Assembly: GCA_049976725.1 (NCBI GenBank)
Contig: JBMFHR010000003.1
Span: 1-64,000 of the forward strand
Length of the DNA: 64,000 nucleotides
DNA from: Conexivisphaera sp049976725
GTDB lineage: Archaea; Thermoproteota; Nitrososphaeria; Conexivisphaerales; Conexivisphaeraceae
Direction: 5' to 3'
Shown: piece by piece, positions 40,925 to 49,173 of the stretch
Layout: each line of letters starts with the position of its first letter
How positions within the stretch are numbered: the stretch's first letter is position 1
Program-made: the position numbers and the translations under genes
The notes under the pieces: model-generated
The model's database searches: none
Seen by the model: the letters and a program-made list of their open reading frames with translations, nothing else
What the model was told of the DNA's origin: nothing

Positions 40925-42130
40925 ATGGACGCCGAGTTCGTGGAGTCCGGGTGGAGGGAGCGGCTGTCATCGGCGGCCTCGCGTCTGGAGAGCTCGCCTG
41001 TCGAGATGGCGTACAGGCTGGTCAGGGCCTCGGATACCAGGCTGATAAACATGGCCAGCGGGAACCCGGACCCCGAGATAGTGCCCGTCAAGGAGCTGGC
41101 CGAGATCACCCAGGAGGTCATGGGCGCCCTCGGCTACGAGTCGCTGATCTACCCCGACGCTGGCGGGCTGGAGGACCTGAGGAAGGAGATCAGGCTTTAC
41201 ATGGGGAGGGAGGGGATATCGCTGCCCAAGGACTACGAGCTATCGATAACTAGCGGGGCGCAGCACGCGTTCAAGCTCATGTCGGAGCTGCTAGCCGGCG
41301 ACGGCGTGAGCGTCGTCTGCGAGAGCCCGACCTTCGTGGAGACCCTCGCGCCGCTGAAGCTCCGCTCCCGGGTCTACGGCATCCCCTTCGAGTCCGGCAG
41401 GCTGAACTTTGACCTCATGGAGAGGACGCTCAGGGAGCTCGGCCCGGGCCGCGCGATCGTCTACCTGATACCCACGTGCCACAACCCAACCGGCATCACC
41501 ATGAGCGAGGACGACAGGCGCCGCGTCCTGGAGCTCGCAAGCAGGCACGATGCGGTGATCATAGAGGACGAGCCATACAGGGCGTTCTCCGACGCCCAGC
41601 CCCCGGCGCTCGTCTCGCTGGACGACGAGTCGCGCGTGATCTACGTGGGGACGCTGAGCAAGGTCCTCGCTCCCGGCCTCAGGATAGGGTGGATCGCCGC
41701 CCCGAGGGAGATAGCCGAGGCGGTGTCCATGCTCGAGAACTACGACATAACGACGTCGACCCTGACGCAGCACGTGGCTCTGGAGTCCTTCCGCCACGGC
41801 CTGGTGGACACGATGTCGTCCATCCTCAGGTCCCACTACCTGACGAAGCGCCGCGTGCTAGAGGAGTCGCTGAGCGACAGCATGCCGCCGAACGTGAGCT
41901 GGGAGCCCAACGGCTGCGGCCTTTTCCAGCTGATCGTGGCTTCCGGATTCGACGCGGAGAGGCGCCTGATTGACGCGATAAGGAGGGGGGTGATCTACGT
42001 CCCGGCCCGCAGGTTCTTCGTGCCGGAGGGGGATGCCGGCAGCATCAGGCTGAGCCTGGGACCTCCCACGAGGGACGAGATCGTGGAGGGAGTGCGCGTG
42101 CTGGCCGGGCTGATCTCGGAGTACAGCTAG
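40925..42130 (+). CDS. PLP-dependent class I/II aminotransferase
   Basis: The 401-residue fold-type I aminotransferase has INMASGNPDPEIVP, YPDAGGLEDLRKEI, CHNPTGITMS, the Asp-x-x-Tyr in EDEPYR and the PLP lysine in GTLSKVLAPGLRIGW. It resembles the 2-aminoadipate/aromatic (LysN, multi-substrate) group. ATG 40925 is only 32 bases after the tRNA; no separate promoter is visible, so it is likely cotranscribed with the tRNA. It overlaps the convergent OCD-family gene by 4 bases. Confidence 0.88.
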   Translation: MDAEFVESGWRERLSSAASRLESSPVEMAYRLVRASDTRLINMASGNPDPEIVPVKELAEITQEVMGALGYESLIYPDAGGLEDLRKEIRLYMGREGISLPKDYELSITSGAQHAFKLMSELLAGDGVSVVCESPTFVETLAPLKLRSRVYGIPFESGRLNFDLMERTLRELGPGRAIVYLIPTCHNPTGITMSEDDRRRVLELASRHDAVIIEDEPYRAFSDAQPPALVSLDDESRVIYVGTLSKVLAPGLRIGWIAAPREIAEAVSMLENYDITTSTLTQHVALESFRHGLVDTMSSILRSHYLTKRRVLEESLSDSMPPNVSWEPNGCGLFQLIVASGFDAERRLIDAIRRGVIYVPARRFFVPEGDAGSIRLSLGPPTRDEIVEGVRVLAGLISEYS

Positions 42131-43077
42131 AGCTCCACGCTGATGGCCGAGCGCCCCAGCTCCTCGTAGACCGCCACGGCCGCGAAGAGGTCCTCCAGCG
42201 GCGTTCCCACGCCCTTGTAGAGCACCGGGCCCCTGGGGCGCCCCCGGTCCCCGCTCCTCCTCAGGAGGCTGGCCAGATCGATCACCTTGTCGCGGCCCAG
42301 CGCCCCGCTCCCCAGCGCCCCGCGGAGCTCCGCCGACTCCTCCAGAGCCGCCTCGGTGTCAACTACCACGAGCGCGCTCCTCCTCACCGTCTCCTCGTCG
42401 ACCTCCCTCGAGTTGACGTCCAGCCAGCCAATGGATATTATCAGCGCGTCGCGCTCGGGATCCAGCGAGCTGCCGGGGAAAACCGGCGTCCTGGACGTGG
42501 TGGCAGCCACAATCACGTCCGACTCCCTCGCGATGGCCTCCGGGCTTCCCGCGAGGCTGACCTCCGCGATGGTTCCCACCGATGACGCGAAGGACTCGGC
42601 GCGCCCCCGGTCCGGATCGTGGACCAGGATCCTCCTGAGGCGCAGCACCCTGGCCAGGGCCGCCGCGTGCGCCCTGGCCTGCAGCCCAGCGCCCAGGAAG
42701 CCAACCGTCAGATCGCCGCCCGGCGCCAGGTGCTTGGCCACCACCGCGCTTGTGGCCCCCGTCCGGTAGGCGGTCAGGATGCCGCCCTCCATTATCGAGA
42801 GGGGCACGCCCGTGGCGCGCCTCGCCAGCAGCACCAGCGAGTTGGCGGTCGGCAGGCCCGCCGCGGCGTTCCCGGGATGTATGGCTATGTACTTGGCCAC
42901 GTAGTGCTCGTCGTCGTGGGCCGACATTATGAGGACCGTCCCCGCGCCCAGATCCGCTATCACCCTGGGCTCCTGCCTCGCCCTCCCGCGTGAGAACCCG
43001 GCCTCCACGGCCTCCACTATCCTCCCGATGTCCACCCTGCGGGAGATGTCCTCGCCCGATATCACCGATAACTCCAT
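42127..43077 (-). CDS. Ornithine cyclodeaminase/mu-crystallin family dehydrogenase
   Basis: The 316-residue protein has the family substrate segment (MEGGILTAYRTGATSAVVAK) and NAD(P) motif VGFLGAGLQARAHAAAL. The family includes ornithine cyclodeaminase, archaeal alanine dehydrogenase and L-arginine/lysine reductive enzymes; which applies is unclear. ATG 43077 is about 27 bases from a minus TATA (cgcttatttg), so leaderless. Confidence 0.85.
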   Translation of the reverse strand: MELSVISGEDISRRVDIGRIVEAVEAGFSRGRARQEPRVIADLGAGTVLIMSAHDDEHYVAKYIAIHPGNAAAGLPTANSLVLLARRATGVPLSIMEGGILTAYRTGATSAVVAKHLAPGGDLTVGFLGAGLQARAHAAALARVLRLRRILVHDPDRGRAESFASSVGTIAEVSLAGSPEAIARESDVIVAATTSRTPVFPGSSLDPERDALIISIGWLDVNSREVDEETVRRSALVVVDTEAALEESAELRGALGSGALGRDKVIDLASLLRRSGDRGRPRGPVLYKGVGTPLEDLFAAVAVYEELGRSAISVEL

Positions 43078-43131
43078 AGTTCAGGCTCCTCGGCAGCGTC
43101 AAATAAGCGTACGCAATTTACGGGCAGCGAA

Positions 43132-43157
43132 CGCTAGATAGGGATATATAGCTAGCG
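43132..43157. promoter_or_regulatory. Inverted repeat around the TATA box of the AbrB-PhoU gene
   Basis: cgctag (43132-43137) and ctagcg (43152-43157) form a 6-base inverted repeat separated by 14 bases that contain TATA gatatata (43143-43150). The arrangement looks like an operator that would block TBP binding. The gene starts at GTG 43173, leaderless. Confidence 0.45.
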
Positions 43158-43172
43158 ATCCCCACCACCGCT

Positions 43173-44222
43173 GTGTCGCAGTCCGAGGAGAGGAGGCTCC
43201 AGCTGACCGGCGGGTCCACGTACATAGTTTCGCTGCCCAAGTGGTGGATAAATGGGCTGGGCCTCAAGAAGGGCGACCCGGTGGCGCTGATACCGCAGCC
43301 CGGCGGGGGCCTGCTGGTGCTCCCCGTGTCCGCGCGCAGGAGGGAGCGCCGCACGGGCGTGCTCGAGGCGCAGCCGCTCGAGGACCGCGACGACGTGGCC
43401 AGGAAGCTGCTGGCGATGTACCTGGCCGGCTACGACGCCATAGAGGTGCGCTTCGGGAACCCCGATATGGTCGAGCTCAGGTCGTACCTGAAGTCCATAA
43501 TCAGGCGCAAGCTGATAGGGGTCGAGGTCGTCGAGGAGTCCCAGGACTCCATGGTCGCGCGCTGCCTCCTCAGGTACTCGGAGCTGCCCCTGAAGTCCGT
43601 GGTGGAGCGCATGCGCATACTGTCCTCGCTCATGACGCAGGACGCGCTGAGGGCGGTCGTGGAGGGGGATCAGTCCCTCGCGAACGACGTCGTGGCGAGG
43701 GATGACGACATAGACAGGCTGTACTTCCTCTCGGTCCGCCAGCTGAAGAGCGCGGTCTCAAATCCGGCGGTGGCGAGCGAGATAGGCCTCAGGAGCCTGA
43801 GGGAGGCCCTCGGATACAGGCTGATCTCGAAGAGCCTGGAGAGGATAGCTGATCACGCCGCCGCCGTGGCGCAGGCGACCTTCATGATCGGGAGGTTCCC
43901 GGCACAGCTGTCGGACGAGCTGACGGAGTTCGGCTCGATATCCATGAACGTTGTCGAGGACGCTGTCAGGGCCCTGAACTCGATGGACGAGCGCATAGCC
44001 CTGAGGGCCGTGTCCCTCGCGCAGGACGTGGTGAAGTACGAGGAGAGGCTCAGCCGCGAGGCATTCGAGAGCGGCGCCGACGTGATGTCGGCCGCCGGCA
44101 TGAAGCTCATGCTGGAGTCTGTGAGGAGGATAGCGGAGTACGGGTCCGACATAGCGGAGGTCGTCGTCAACATGGTGGCCGACAGCCTCGTGGAGGCCTC
44201 GGCTGGCGGGGACCAGCGCTGA
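43173..44222 (+). CDS. phoU: AbrB/SpoVT-like plus PhoU-domain phosphate regulator
   Basis: The 349-residue protein joins an N-terminal swapped-hairpin DNA-binding domain (LQLTGGSTYIVSLPKWWINGLGLKKGDPV) to PhoU helical repeats (LSSLMTQDALRAVVEGDQS, DIDRLYFLSVRQLK, RIADHAAAVAQA). Such archaeal proteins are thought to control phosphate uptake. No phosphate transporter lies nearby. The flanking inverted repeat suggests autoregulation. Confidence 0.87.
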   Translation: MSQSEERRLQLTGGSTYIVSLPKWWINGLGLKKGDPVALIPQPGGGLLVLPVSARRRERRTGVLEAQPLEDRDDVARKLLAMYLAGYDAIEVRFGNPDMVELRSYLKSIIRRKLIGVEVVEESQDSMVARCLLRYSELPLKSVVERMRILSSLMTQDALRAVVEGDQSLANDVVARDDDIDRLYFLSVRQLKSAVSNPAVASEIGLRSLREALGYRLISKSLERIADHAAAVAQATFMIGRFPAQLSDELTEFGSISMNVVEDAVRALNSMDERIALRAVSLAQDVVKYEERLSREAFESGADVMSAAGMKLMLESVRRIAEYGSDIAEVVVNMVADSLVEASAGGDQR

Positions 44223-44385
44223 TCGCGCATTTCAAACGGAGGGCGCCGACGGACCAAACGATGCTGACCTCGTCGCTGATTTCCCAATAATTGCGCCTAA
44301 ATTGCGTTTATCTCGATTATTTTCAACCGATGGTTCGTCTAAAATCTTTATTATGCTCCACCACAGTAAAACTTCAGGTGTCAGT

Positions 44386-46269
44386 TTGCCGGGCTACGCT
44401 CGTATACTGAACGCCGGCGAGAACGAAACGCTGTTCCTCCTGGGGAACGAGGCGGTGGCTCGCGGCCTGCTCGAGGCCGGCGTGGGCTTCGCCGCCACCT
44501 ACCCGGGGACCCCGTCGAGCGAGGTGGGCGAGGTCCTGAACGAGGTCGCGGAGGCCGCCGGCATGTACTTCGAGTACTCTGTCAACGAGAAGGTGGCCCT
44601 GGAGGAGGCGGCTGCTGCATCGTTCTCGGGAGTGCGCTCGTTCGCCTTCATGAAGCACGTTGGGCTCAACGTGGCCTCGGACGCGTTCATCAGCCTGGGG
44701 TACACGGGGGTCCGCGCCGGCCTGGTGGTCATGTCGGCCGACGACCCGTCCATGTACTCATCGCAGAACGAGCAGGACAACAGGCACTACGCGGAGATCG
44801 CGTGGGTCCCGCTCGTTGAGCCATCCAATCCGCAGGAGGCCAAGGACTTCCTGGTCCACGCTTTCGACATCTCGGAGCGGCACGGAACCCCGGTGCTCTT
44901 CAGGACGACGACCAGGGTCAGCCACATGAGGGGCATCGTGCGCACGGGGCCCAGGAGGCAGCCGAACGCCAGGGGCAGGTTCGACAGGGATCCGTGGCGC
45001 TTCTCGCTGCTCCCAGCGGTCGCGCGCCGGCTCAAGGACGATCTGGCCAGGAGGTACGAGGGCCTCCGGTCGGAGGCCGAGTCCTCGCCGCTGAACCGCG
45101 TCCTGGGCGACGGATCGGAGCTCGGCGCGATAACGTCGGGCGCCGCCTACAACTCGCTGATGGACGCGCTGCCGTCCCTGGGACTGGACGTGGACGTGCT
45201 CAAGCTGGGAATGTCCAACCCGTTCCCGGAGGGCCTGGTGAGGTCCTTCCTGAGGGCGCACCGCACCGTGTTCGTGGTCGAGGAGCTGGATCCGTTCCTC
45301 GAGATGAGGGTGCGGGCTCTGGCGCAGATGTCCGGCATCGGCACGCGCATAATCGGCAAGATGGACGGCCACTTCCCGGTAGAGTACGAGTACACCCCCG
45401 ACTCCGTGAGGCGCGCCATCGCGGCCGCCCTCGGGCTGCGCCTCGAGGAACCCGCCCTCGTGGACCTGGGCCAGGACCTGCCCCCCAGGCCTCCCGTCAT
45501 GTGCCCCGGGTGCCCCCACAGGGCCACTTACTATGCGGTGGCGCTGGCGCTGAAGCAGCTCAAGTTAAAGGCGGTGGTTTTCCCCAACGACATAGGCTGC
45601 TACGGGATGGGCTTCTACAAGCCCTTCGAGATGGGCGACGTCACGCTCTGCATGGGCTCCTCGGTGGGGACGGCCAACGGGTTCTCGCAGGTCACCGACC
45701 AGCGGGTAATCGCGTTCATAGGGGACTCCACGTTCTTCCACGCGGGGCTCCCGGCCCTGGTGAACGCCGTGCACAACAACCGCCGCTTCCTGCTGATCGT
45801 GATGGACAACGGCACGACTGCCATGACGGGCTTCGAGCCGCCGCCCAATGCCCCCTACGGGGCAGGTGGGAGGCCTTTGACCCCGATCCGGATAGAGGAG
45901 GTCGCGAGGGCTATCGGCGCGAAGTACGTGAGGGTCGTCGATCCCTACGACCTGCGGGGCACGCTGTCGGCGGTCAAGGAGGCGCTGGCGTCGGACGGCG
46001 TCTCCGTCGTGGTCGCCAGAAGGGAGTGCGCGCTGCTGCGCGACGCGGAGCTGCGCAGGAGGGGCGAGCCGGTGCAGGCCTACGAGGTGGATCAGGACAA
46101 GTGCGCAAAGTGCCTCAACTGCGTGGAGGACTTCTCGTGTCCCTCCTTCTACGTTGACGAGGGCGGGCTGGTCAGGATAGATCCCAGCCTCTGCGACGGG
46201 TGCGGGGTCTGCGCGCAGAGGCTGGTCTGTCCACCGGCAGCCATAACGAAGCCCAGGGGTGAGGGCTGA
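44386..46269 (+). CDS. iorA: Indolepyruvate:ferredoxin oxidoreductase subunit alpha
   Basis: The 627-residue TPP enzyme decarboxylates aryl pyruvates to aryl-acetyl-CoA with ferredoxin. Order: pyrimidine-binding domain (GFAATYPGTPSSEVGEVL), central domain, TPP domain (CPGCPHRATYYA, FIGDSTFFHAGLPALVNAV) and two [4Fe-4S] motifs at the C-terminus: CAKCLNCVEDFSCP and CDGCGVCAQRLVCP. TTG 44386 has a GGTG Shine-Dalgarno; the frame is open to 44302 but that part overlaps the TATA (ctttattatg, 44345-44354). Confidence 0.92.
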   Translation: MPGYARILNAGENETLFLLGNEAVARGLLEAGVGFAATYPGTPSSEVGEVLNEVAEAAGMYFEYSVNEKVALEEAAAASFSGVRSFAFMKHVGLNVASDAFISLGYTGVRAGLVVMSADDPSMYSSQNEQDNRHYAEIAWVPLVEPSNPQEAKDFLVHAFDISERHGTPVLFRTTTRVSHMRGIVRTGPRRQPNARGRFDRDPWRFSLLPAVARRLKDDLARRYEGLRSEAESSPLNRVLGDGSELGAITSGAAYNSLMDALPSLGLDVDVLKLGMSNPFPEGLVRSFLRAHRTVFVVEELDPFLEMRVRALAQMSGIGTRIIGKMDGHFPVEYEYTPDSVRRAIAAALGLRLEEPALVDLGQDLPPRPPVMCPGCPHRATYYAVALALKQLKLKAVVFPNDIGCYGMGFYKPFEMGDVTLCMGSSVGTANGFSQVTDQRVIAFIGDSTFFHAGLPALVNAVHNNRRFLLIVMDNGTTAMTGFEPPPNAPYGAGGRPLTPIRIEEVARAIGAKYVRVVDPYDLRGTLSAVKEALASDGVSVVVARRECALLRDAELRRRGEPVQAYEVDQDKCAKCLNCVEDFSCPSFYVDEGGLVRIDPSLCDGCGVCAQRLVCPPAAITKPRGEG

Positions 46270-46892
46270 TGCGCGCGGGCCGCGACAGCATCAACATAAT
46301 CATAGCAGGAGTGGGCGGCCAGGGGAACGTCACCGCCGGCATCATAATGGGCGAGGCCGCGCGGCTCGCCGGGCTCAACGCCGTCATGTCGGAGATCCAC
46401 GGGCTGGCGCAGAGGGGCGGCATCGTGTCGGTCGACTTCAGGATAGGCAACGTCTACGGGCCGATAATACCGGACGGCGAGGTGGACCTGATCCTGGGGT
46501 TCGAGATCCTGGAGTCGCTGAGGGCCCTCAGCAGGGCGAGGCCCGGCACCGTCGTCATCACGAGCACCGAGAGGATAGTGCCGTCGAGCGTCAACGTTGG
46601 GGAGGCGAAGTACCCGGACCTGGGCGACCTCAGGAGCAGGGCGGTCGCACGGGGCGCGAGAATCTACGAGATAGACGCGCCCTCCATAGCCCTGGCCGCC
46701 GGATCCGCGCTGGCCTCCAACATGGTCATGGTGGGCGCCGCCATGGGCGCCGGCTTCCTGCCCGTGGGCATGAACCACGTGAGGGACGCGATAAGGATTC
46801 ACTTCAGGGAGCGCCTGTGGGAGGTCAACGAGCGCGCCGTGGAGATGGGCTTTCAGGAGATTCGGCGCCTGATGGGCGCCGCCGTGCCCTGA
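46269..46892 (+). CDS. iorB: Indolepyruvate:ferredoxin oxidoreductase subunit beta
   Basis: The 207-residue gamma/beta-type subunit has the oxidoreductase motif IIIAGVGGQGNVTAG, EIHGLAQRGGIVSVDFRIG and GAAMGAGFLPVGMN. ATG overlaps the iorA stop. Together they form the two-subunit IOR for amino acid catabolism. Confidence 0.92.
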   Translation: MRAGRDSINIIIAGVGGQGNVTAGIIMGEAARLAGLNAVMSEIHGLAQRGGIVSVDFRIGNVYGPIIPDGEVDLILGFEILESLRALSRARPGTVVITSTERIVPSSVNVGEAKYPDLGDLRSRAVARGARIYEIDAPSIALAAGSALASNMVMVGAAMGAGFLPVGMNHVRDAIRIHFRERLWEVNERAVEMGFQEIRRLMGAAVP

Positions 46893-46897
46893 GTGCG

Positions 46898-47071
46898 TCA
46901 CGCGCTGACGGCTTCGGCCTCCTTGCGGAGCTCCGAGTAGAACTCCCTGAAGCTCTTGTCCGTGGAGCTCGTGATCCAGTGGAGCAGCGCGTGCCTCTCG
47001 AATTTGTCCCCCCTCACGCGCTGCTTGCACACCTTGCAGATTACGTAGTCCTCCCTGTGCTTCCCGGTCAT
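46898..47071 (-). CDS. Small C2H2 zinc-finger-like protein
   Basis: This 57-residue frame starts at ATG 47071, directly after the rtcB stop, and ends TGA 46898. It contains C-x2-C-x11-H-x4-H (ICKVCKQRVRGDKFERHALL then HW), a classic C2H2 finger spacing, followed by a charged helix. It is in an operon with the RNA ligase RtcB. Function unknown; RNA or DNA binding is plausible. Confidence 0.7.
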   Translation of the reverse strand: MTGKHREDYVICKVCKQRVRGDKFERHALLHWITSSTDKSFREFYSELRKEAEAVSA

Positions 47072-48526
47072 TTAACCCTTCACCACCCCCAGGGGCCTCA
47101 GGCGGGCCACCTTTTTAGCTAATCCAGCGGCGTGCGTGGCGTCCGCGACCGCGTCCACGTCCTTGTAGGCGTCGGGCGCCTCCTCCACCACGGTGTCGAC
47201 GCTCGAGGCCTTGACGAGCACCCCTCCCCTCTCGAGCGCGTCCAGCAGGTCACGGTACCTGTGCTTCCTCTTCGCCGCCGCCCTGCTCATGAAGCGCCCC
47301 GCGCCGTGCGCGGCGCTCCCGAAGCTCAGCTCCATGCTCGTGTGCACGCCGACCATCACCCAGCTCCCCGTCCCCATGCTGCCCGGTATCAGCACCGGTT
47401 GGCCTATCTCCCTGTAATCCGCCGGTATCTGGTCGGAGCCCGGCGGGAAGGAGCGCGTCGCCCCCTTCCTGTGGACGTACACCTTCCTGCGCTCCCCGTC
47501 CACCACGTGCTCCTCCAGCTTCACTATGTTGTGGGCCACGTCGTACACGAGCTCGAGCCCGAGCGACTCCGCGTCCCTACCGTAGACCCTGCTGAACGCT
47601 TCCCTGACCCAGTGCGTTATCATCTGGCGATTCGCCCAAGCGAAGTTCGCGGCGCTGGCCATGGCCCCGAGGTAATTCTGGACCTCCTCCGTCCTGACCG
47701 GCCCGTAGGCGAGCTCCCTGTCCGGCAGCCTTATGCCCTCCCTGGCTATGACGCGCTCCATCACCCTCAGGTAATCGCTGCATATCTGGTGCCCGAAGCC
47801 CCTGCTACCGGTGTGTATCAGCACCATGACCTGCCCGGGCCTGATGCCCATGGCCCTGGCGGCAGCCTCGTCCATGACCCTATCCACGACCTCGAGCTCC
47901 AGGAAGTGGTTCCCGCTGCCGAGCGTCCCCAGCTGCTCGGCCCCCCTCCTCTTGGCGGTCTCGCTCACCTTGCTCGGGTCAGCCCACCTTATCCTGCCCC
48001 CCTCCTCCGCGTGCTCGAGGTCCCTCTTCCAGCCGTACCCGTGCTCTACGGCCCACTCCATGCCGAGCTCGGCCACCTCGTCGAGCTCGCGCGTGGACAC
48101 GCGGACGATCCCCTCGCTGCCGACGCCGCTGGGGACCAGCTTGAATATCTGGTCCAGCAGCTCCCTGATCTTTGGCTTCACGTCCTCGACGCTCAGGTTC
48201 GTCCTGAGGAGCCTCACGCCGCAGTTGATGTCGTAACCCACTCCTCCCGGGCTCACGGCCCCCTCCTCCGCGTCCATGGCGGCGACTCCGCCCACGGGGA
48301 AACCGTAGCCCTCGTGCGCGTCCGGCAGCACGATCGCCCACTTCTGGATACCCTTTATCGTGCTGACGTTCATCGCCTGGAGGAGCGTCCTGTCCTCCCG
48401 CATCTTGCCGAGCAGCGCCTCCGACGCGTAGATGCGGACGGGCACCCTCATGTCCTCGCGCGCTTCCCTCGGGATCTCCCAGACGTGCGAGTCGACCCTC
48501 CTGAGCCGCACGTTGTCCGCCGACAC
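47072..48526 (-). CDS. rtcB: RNA-splicing ligase RtcB
   Basis: The 484-residue ligase joins 2',3'-cyclic phosphate and 5'-OH ends made by tRNA endonuclease. Motifs: PDAHEGYGFPVGGVAAMD, VGYDINCGVRLLRTNL, LGSGNHFLELEVVD, IHTGSRGFGHQI, VYVHRKGATRSFPPG and the guanylated His in GSAAHGAGR. Length is normal, no intein. GTG 48526 is about 27 bases after TATA ccttaaagcg, so leaderless. It is head to head with endA. Confidence 0.96.
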   Translation of the reverse strand: MSADNVRLRRVDSHVWEIPREAREDMRVPVRIYASEALLGKMREDRTLLQAMNVSTIKGIQKWAIVLPDAHEGYGFPVGGVAAMDAEEGAVSPGGVGYDINCGVRLLRTNLSVEDVKPKIRELLDQIFKLVPSGVGSEGIVRVSTRELDEVAELGMEWAVEHGYGWKRDLEHAEEGGRIRWADPSKVSETAKRRGAEQLGTLGSGNHFLELEVVDRVMDEAAARAMGIRPGQVMVLIHTGSRGFGHQICSDYLRVMERVIAREGIRLPDRELAYGPVRTEEVQNYLGAMASAANFAWANRQMITHWVREAFSRVYGRDAESLGLELVYDVAHNIVKLEEHVVDGERRKVYVHRKGATRSFPPGSDQIPADYREIGQPVLIPGSMGTGSWVMVGVHTSMELSFGSAAHGAGRFMSRAAAKRKHRYRDLLDALERGGVLVKASSVDTVVEEAPDAYKDVDAVADATHAAGLAKKVARLRPLGVVKG

Positions 48527-48633
48527 GGGCTCAGCTTGGCGGGGATCGCTTTAAGGTTATGGTCGATCCGGGTCCCGCGCCCGGGTGCGCCGGCGGGAAT
48601 CGTATTTAAGTCCCGGGAACCGCTGGTGCTCTC

Positions 48634-49173
48634 ATGGAATCCCTCTTGGAGCTGCGCGCCCTTCCGAGGGGCGGCTTCGTGGCCTGCGGGGACTCCGTCG
48701 GGTGGCTCAGGGAGAGGGGGTACGGCACGGAGCGCGAGGGATGCCAGGTCCTGGAGCTCCACGAGGCCCTCTACCTCGTCGAGAGGGGCAGCGCGAGGGC
48801 CATGGACGGCTCCGGATCACCGCTCGACGCGCCCAAGATGATCATCATCGGGTCCAGGCGCGACGACCGGTTCCTCACGAAGTACATAGTCTACAGGGAT
48901 CTCAGGAACAGGGGGTACGTGGTGCGCGGCGGCTACGGGATCGGCAGCGACTTCAGGGTCTACCGCCGCGGCGAGTACGGCGAACGCGATGCCAGATACT
49001 TGGTCGTGGCCATGGAGGAGGGGAGCCGCATGTCGGCCTCCAGGCTGGCCGGGATCTACCTGCGCGCGCTGAACCTGGGCAAGGAACTGGTCCTGGCCGT
49101 CGTGGAGAGCCACGGCGACGTCGTCTACTACTCGGTCACTCAGTTCAACCTCAGGAGGGGAGATGGGGGATGA
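48634..49173 (+). CDS. endA: tRNA-splicing endonuclease EndA-family subunit with altered triad
   Basis: The 179-residue protein aligns along its length with the M. jannaschii EndA monomer (KYIVYRDLRNRGYVVRGGYG and SDFRVY near residue 110; KELVLAVVESHGDVVYYSV near 150). Of the catalytic Tyr-His-Lys triad, Tyr110 and Lys150 are kept, but the His (EHSVYLV in M. jannaschii) is Asp119 (RDARYLV). It could be the structural partner of an alpha2beta2 enzyme, or an unusual catalytic form. ATG 48634 follows TATA gtatttaag by about 30 bases. It overlaps the next gene by 4 bases. Confidence 0.85.
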   Translation: MESLLELRALPRGGFVACGDSVGWLRERGYGTEREGCQVLELHEALYLVERGSARAMDGSGSPLDAPKMIIIGSRRDDRFLTKYIVYRDLRNRGYVVRGGYGIGSDFRVYRRGEYGERDARYLVVAMEEGSRMSASRLAGIYLRALNLGKELVLAVVESHGDVVYYSVTQFNLRRGDGG

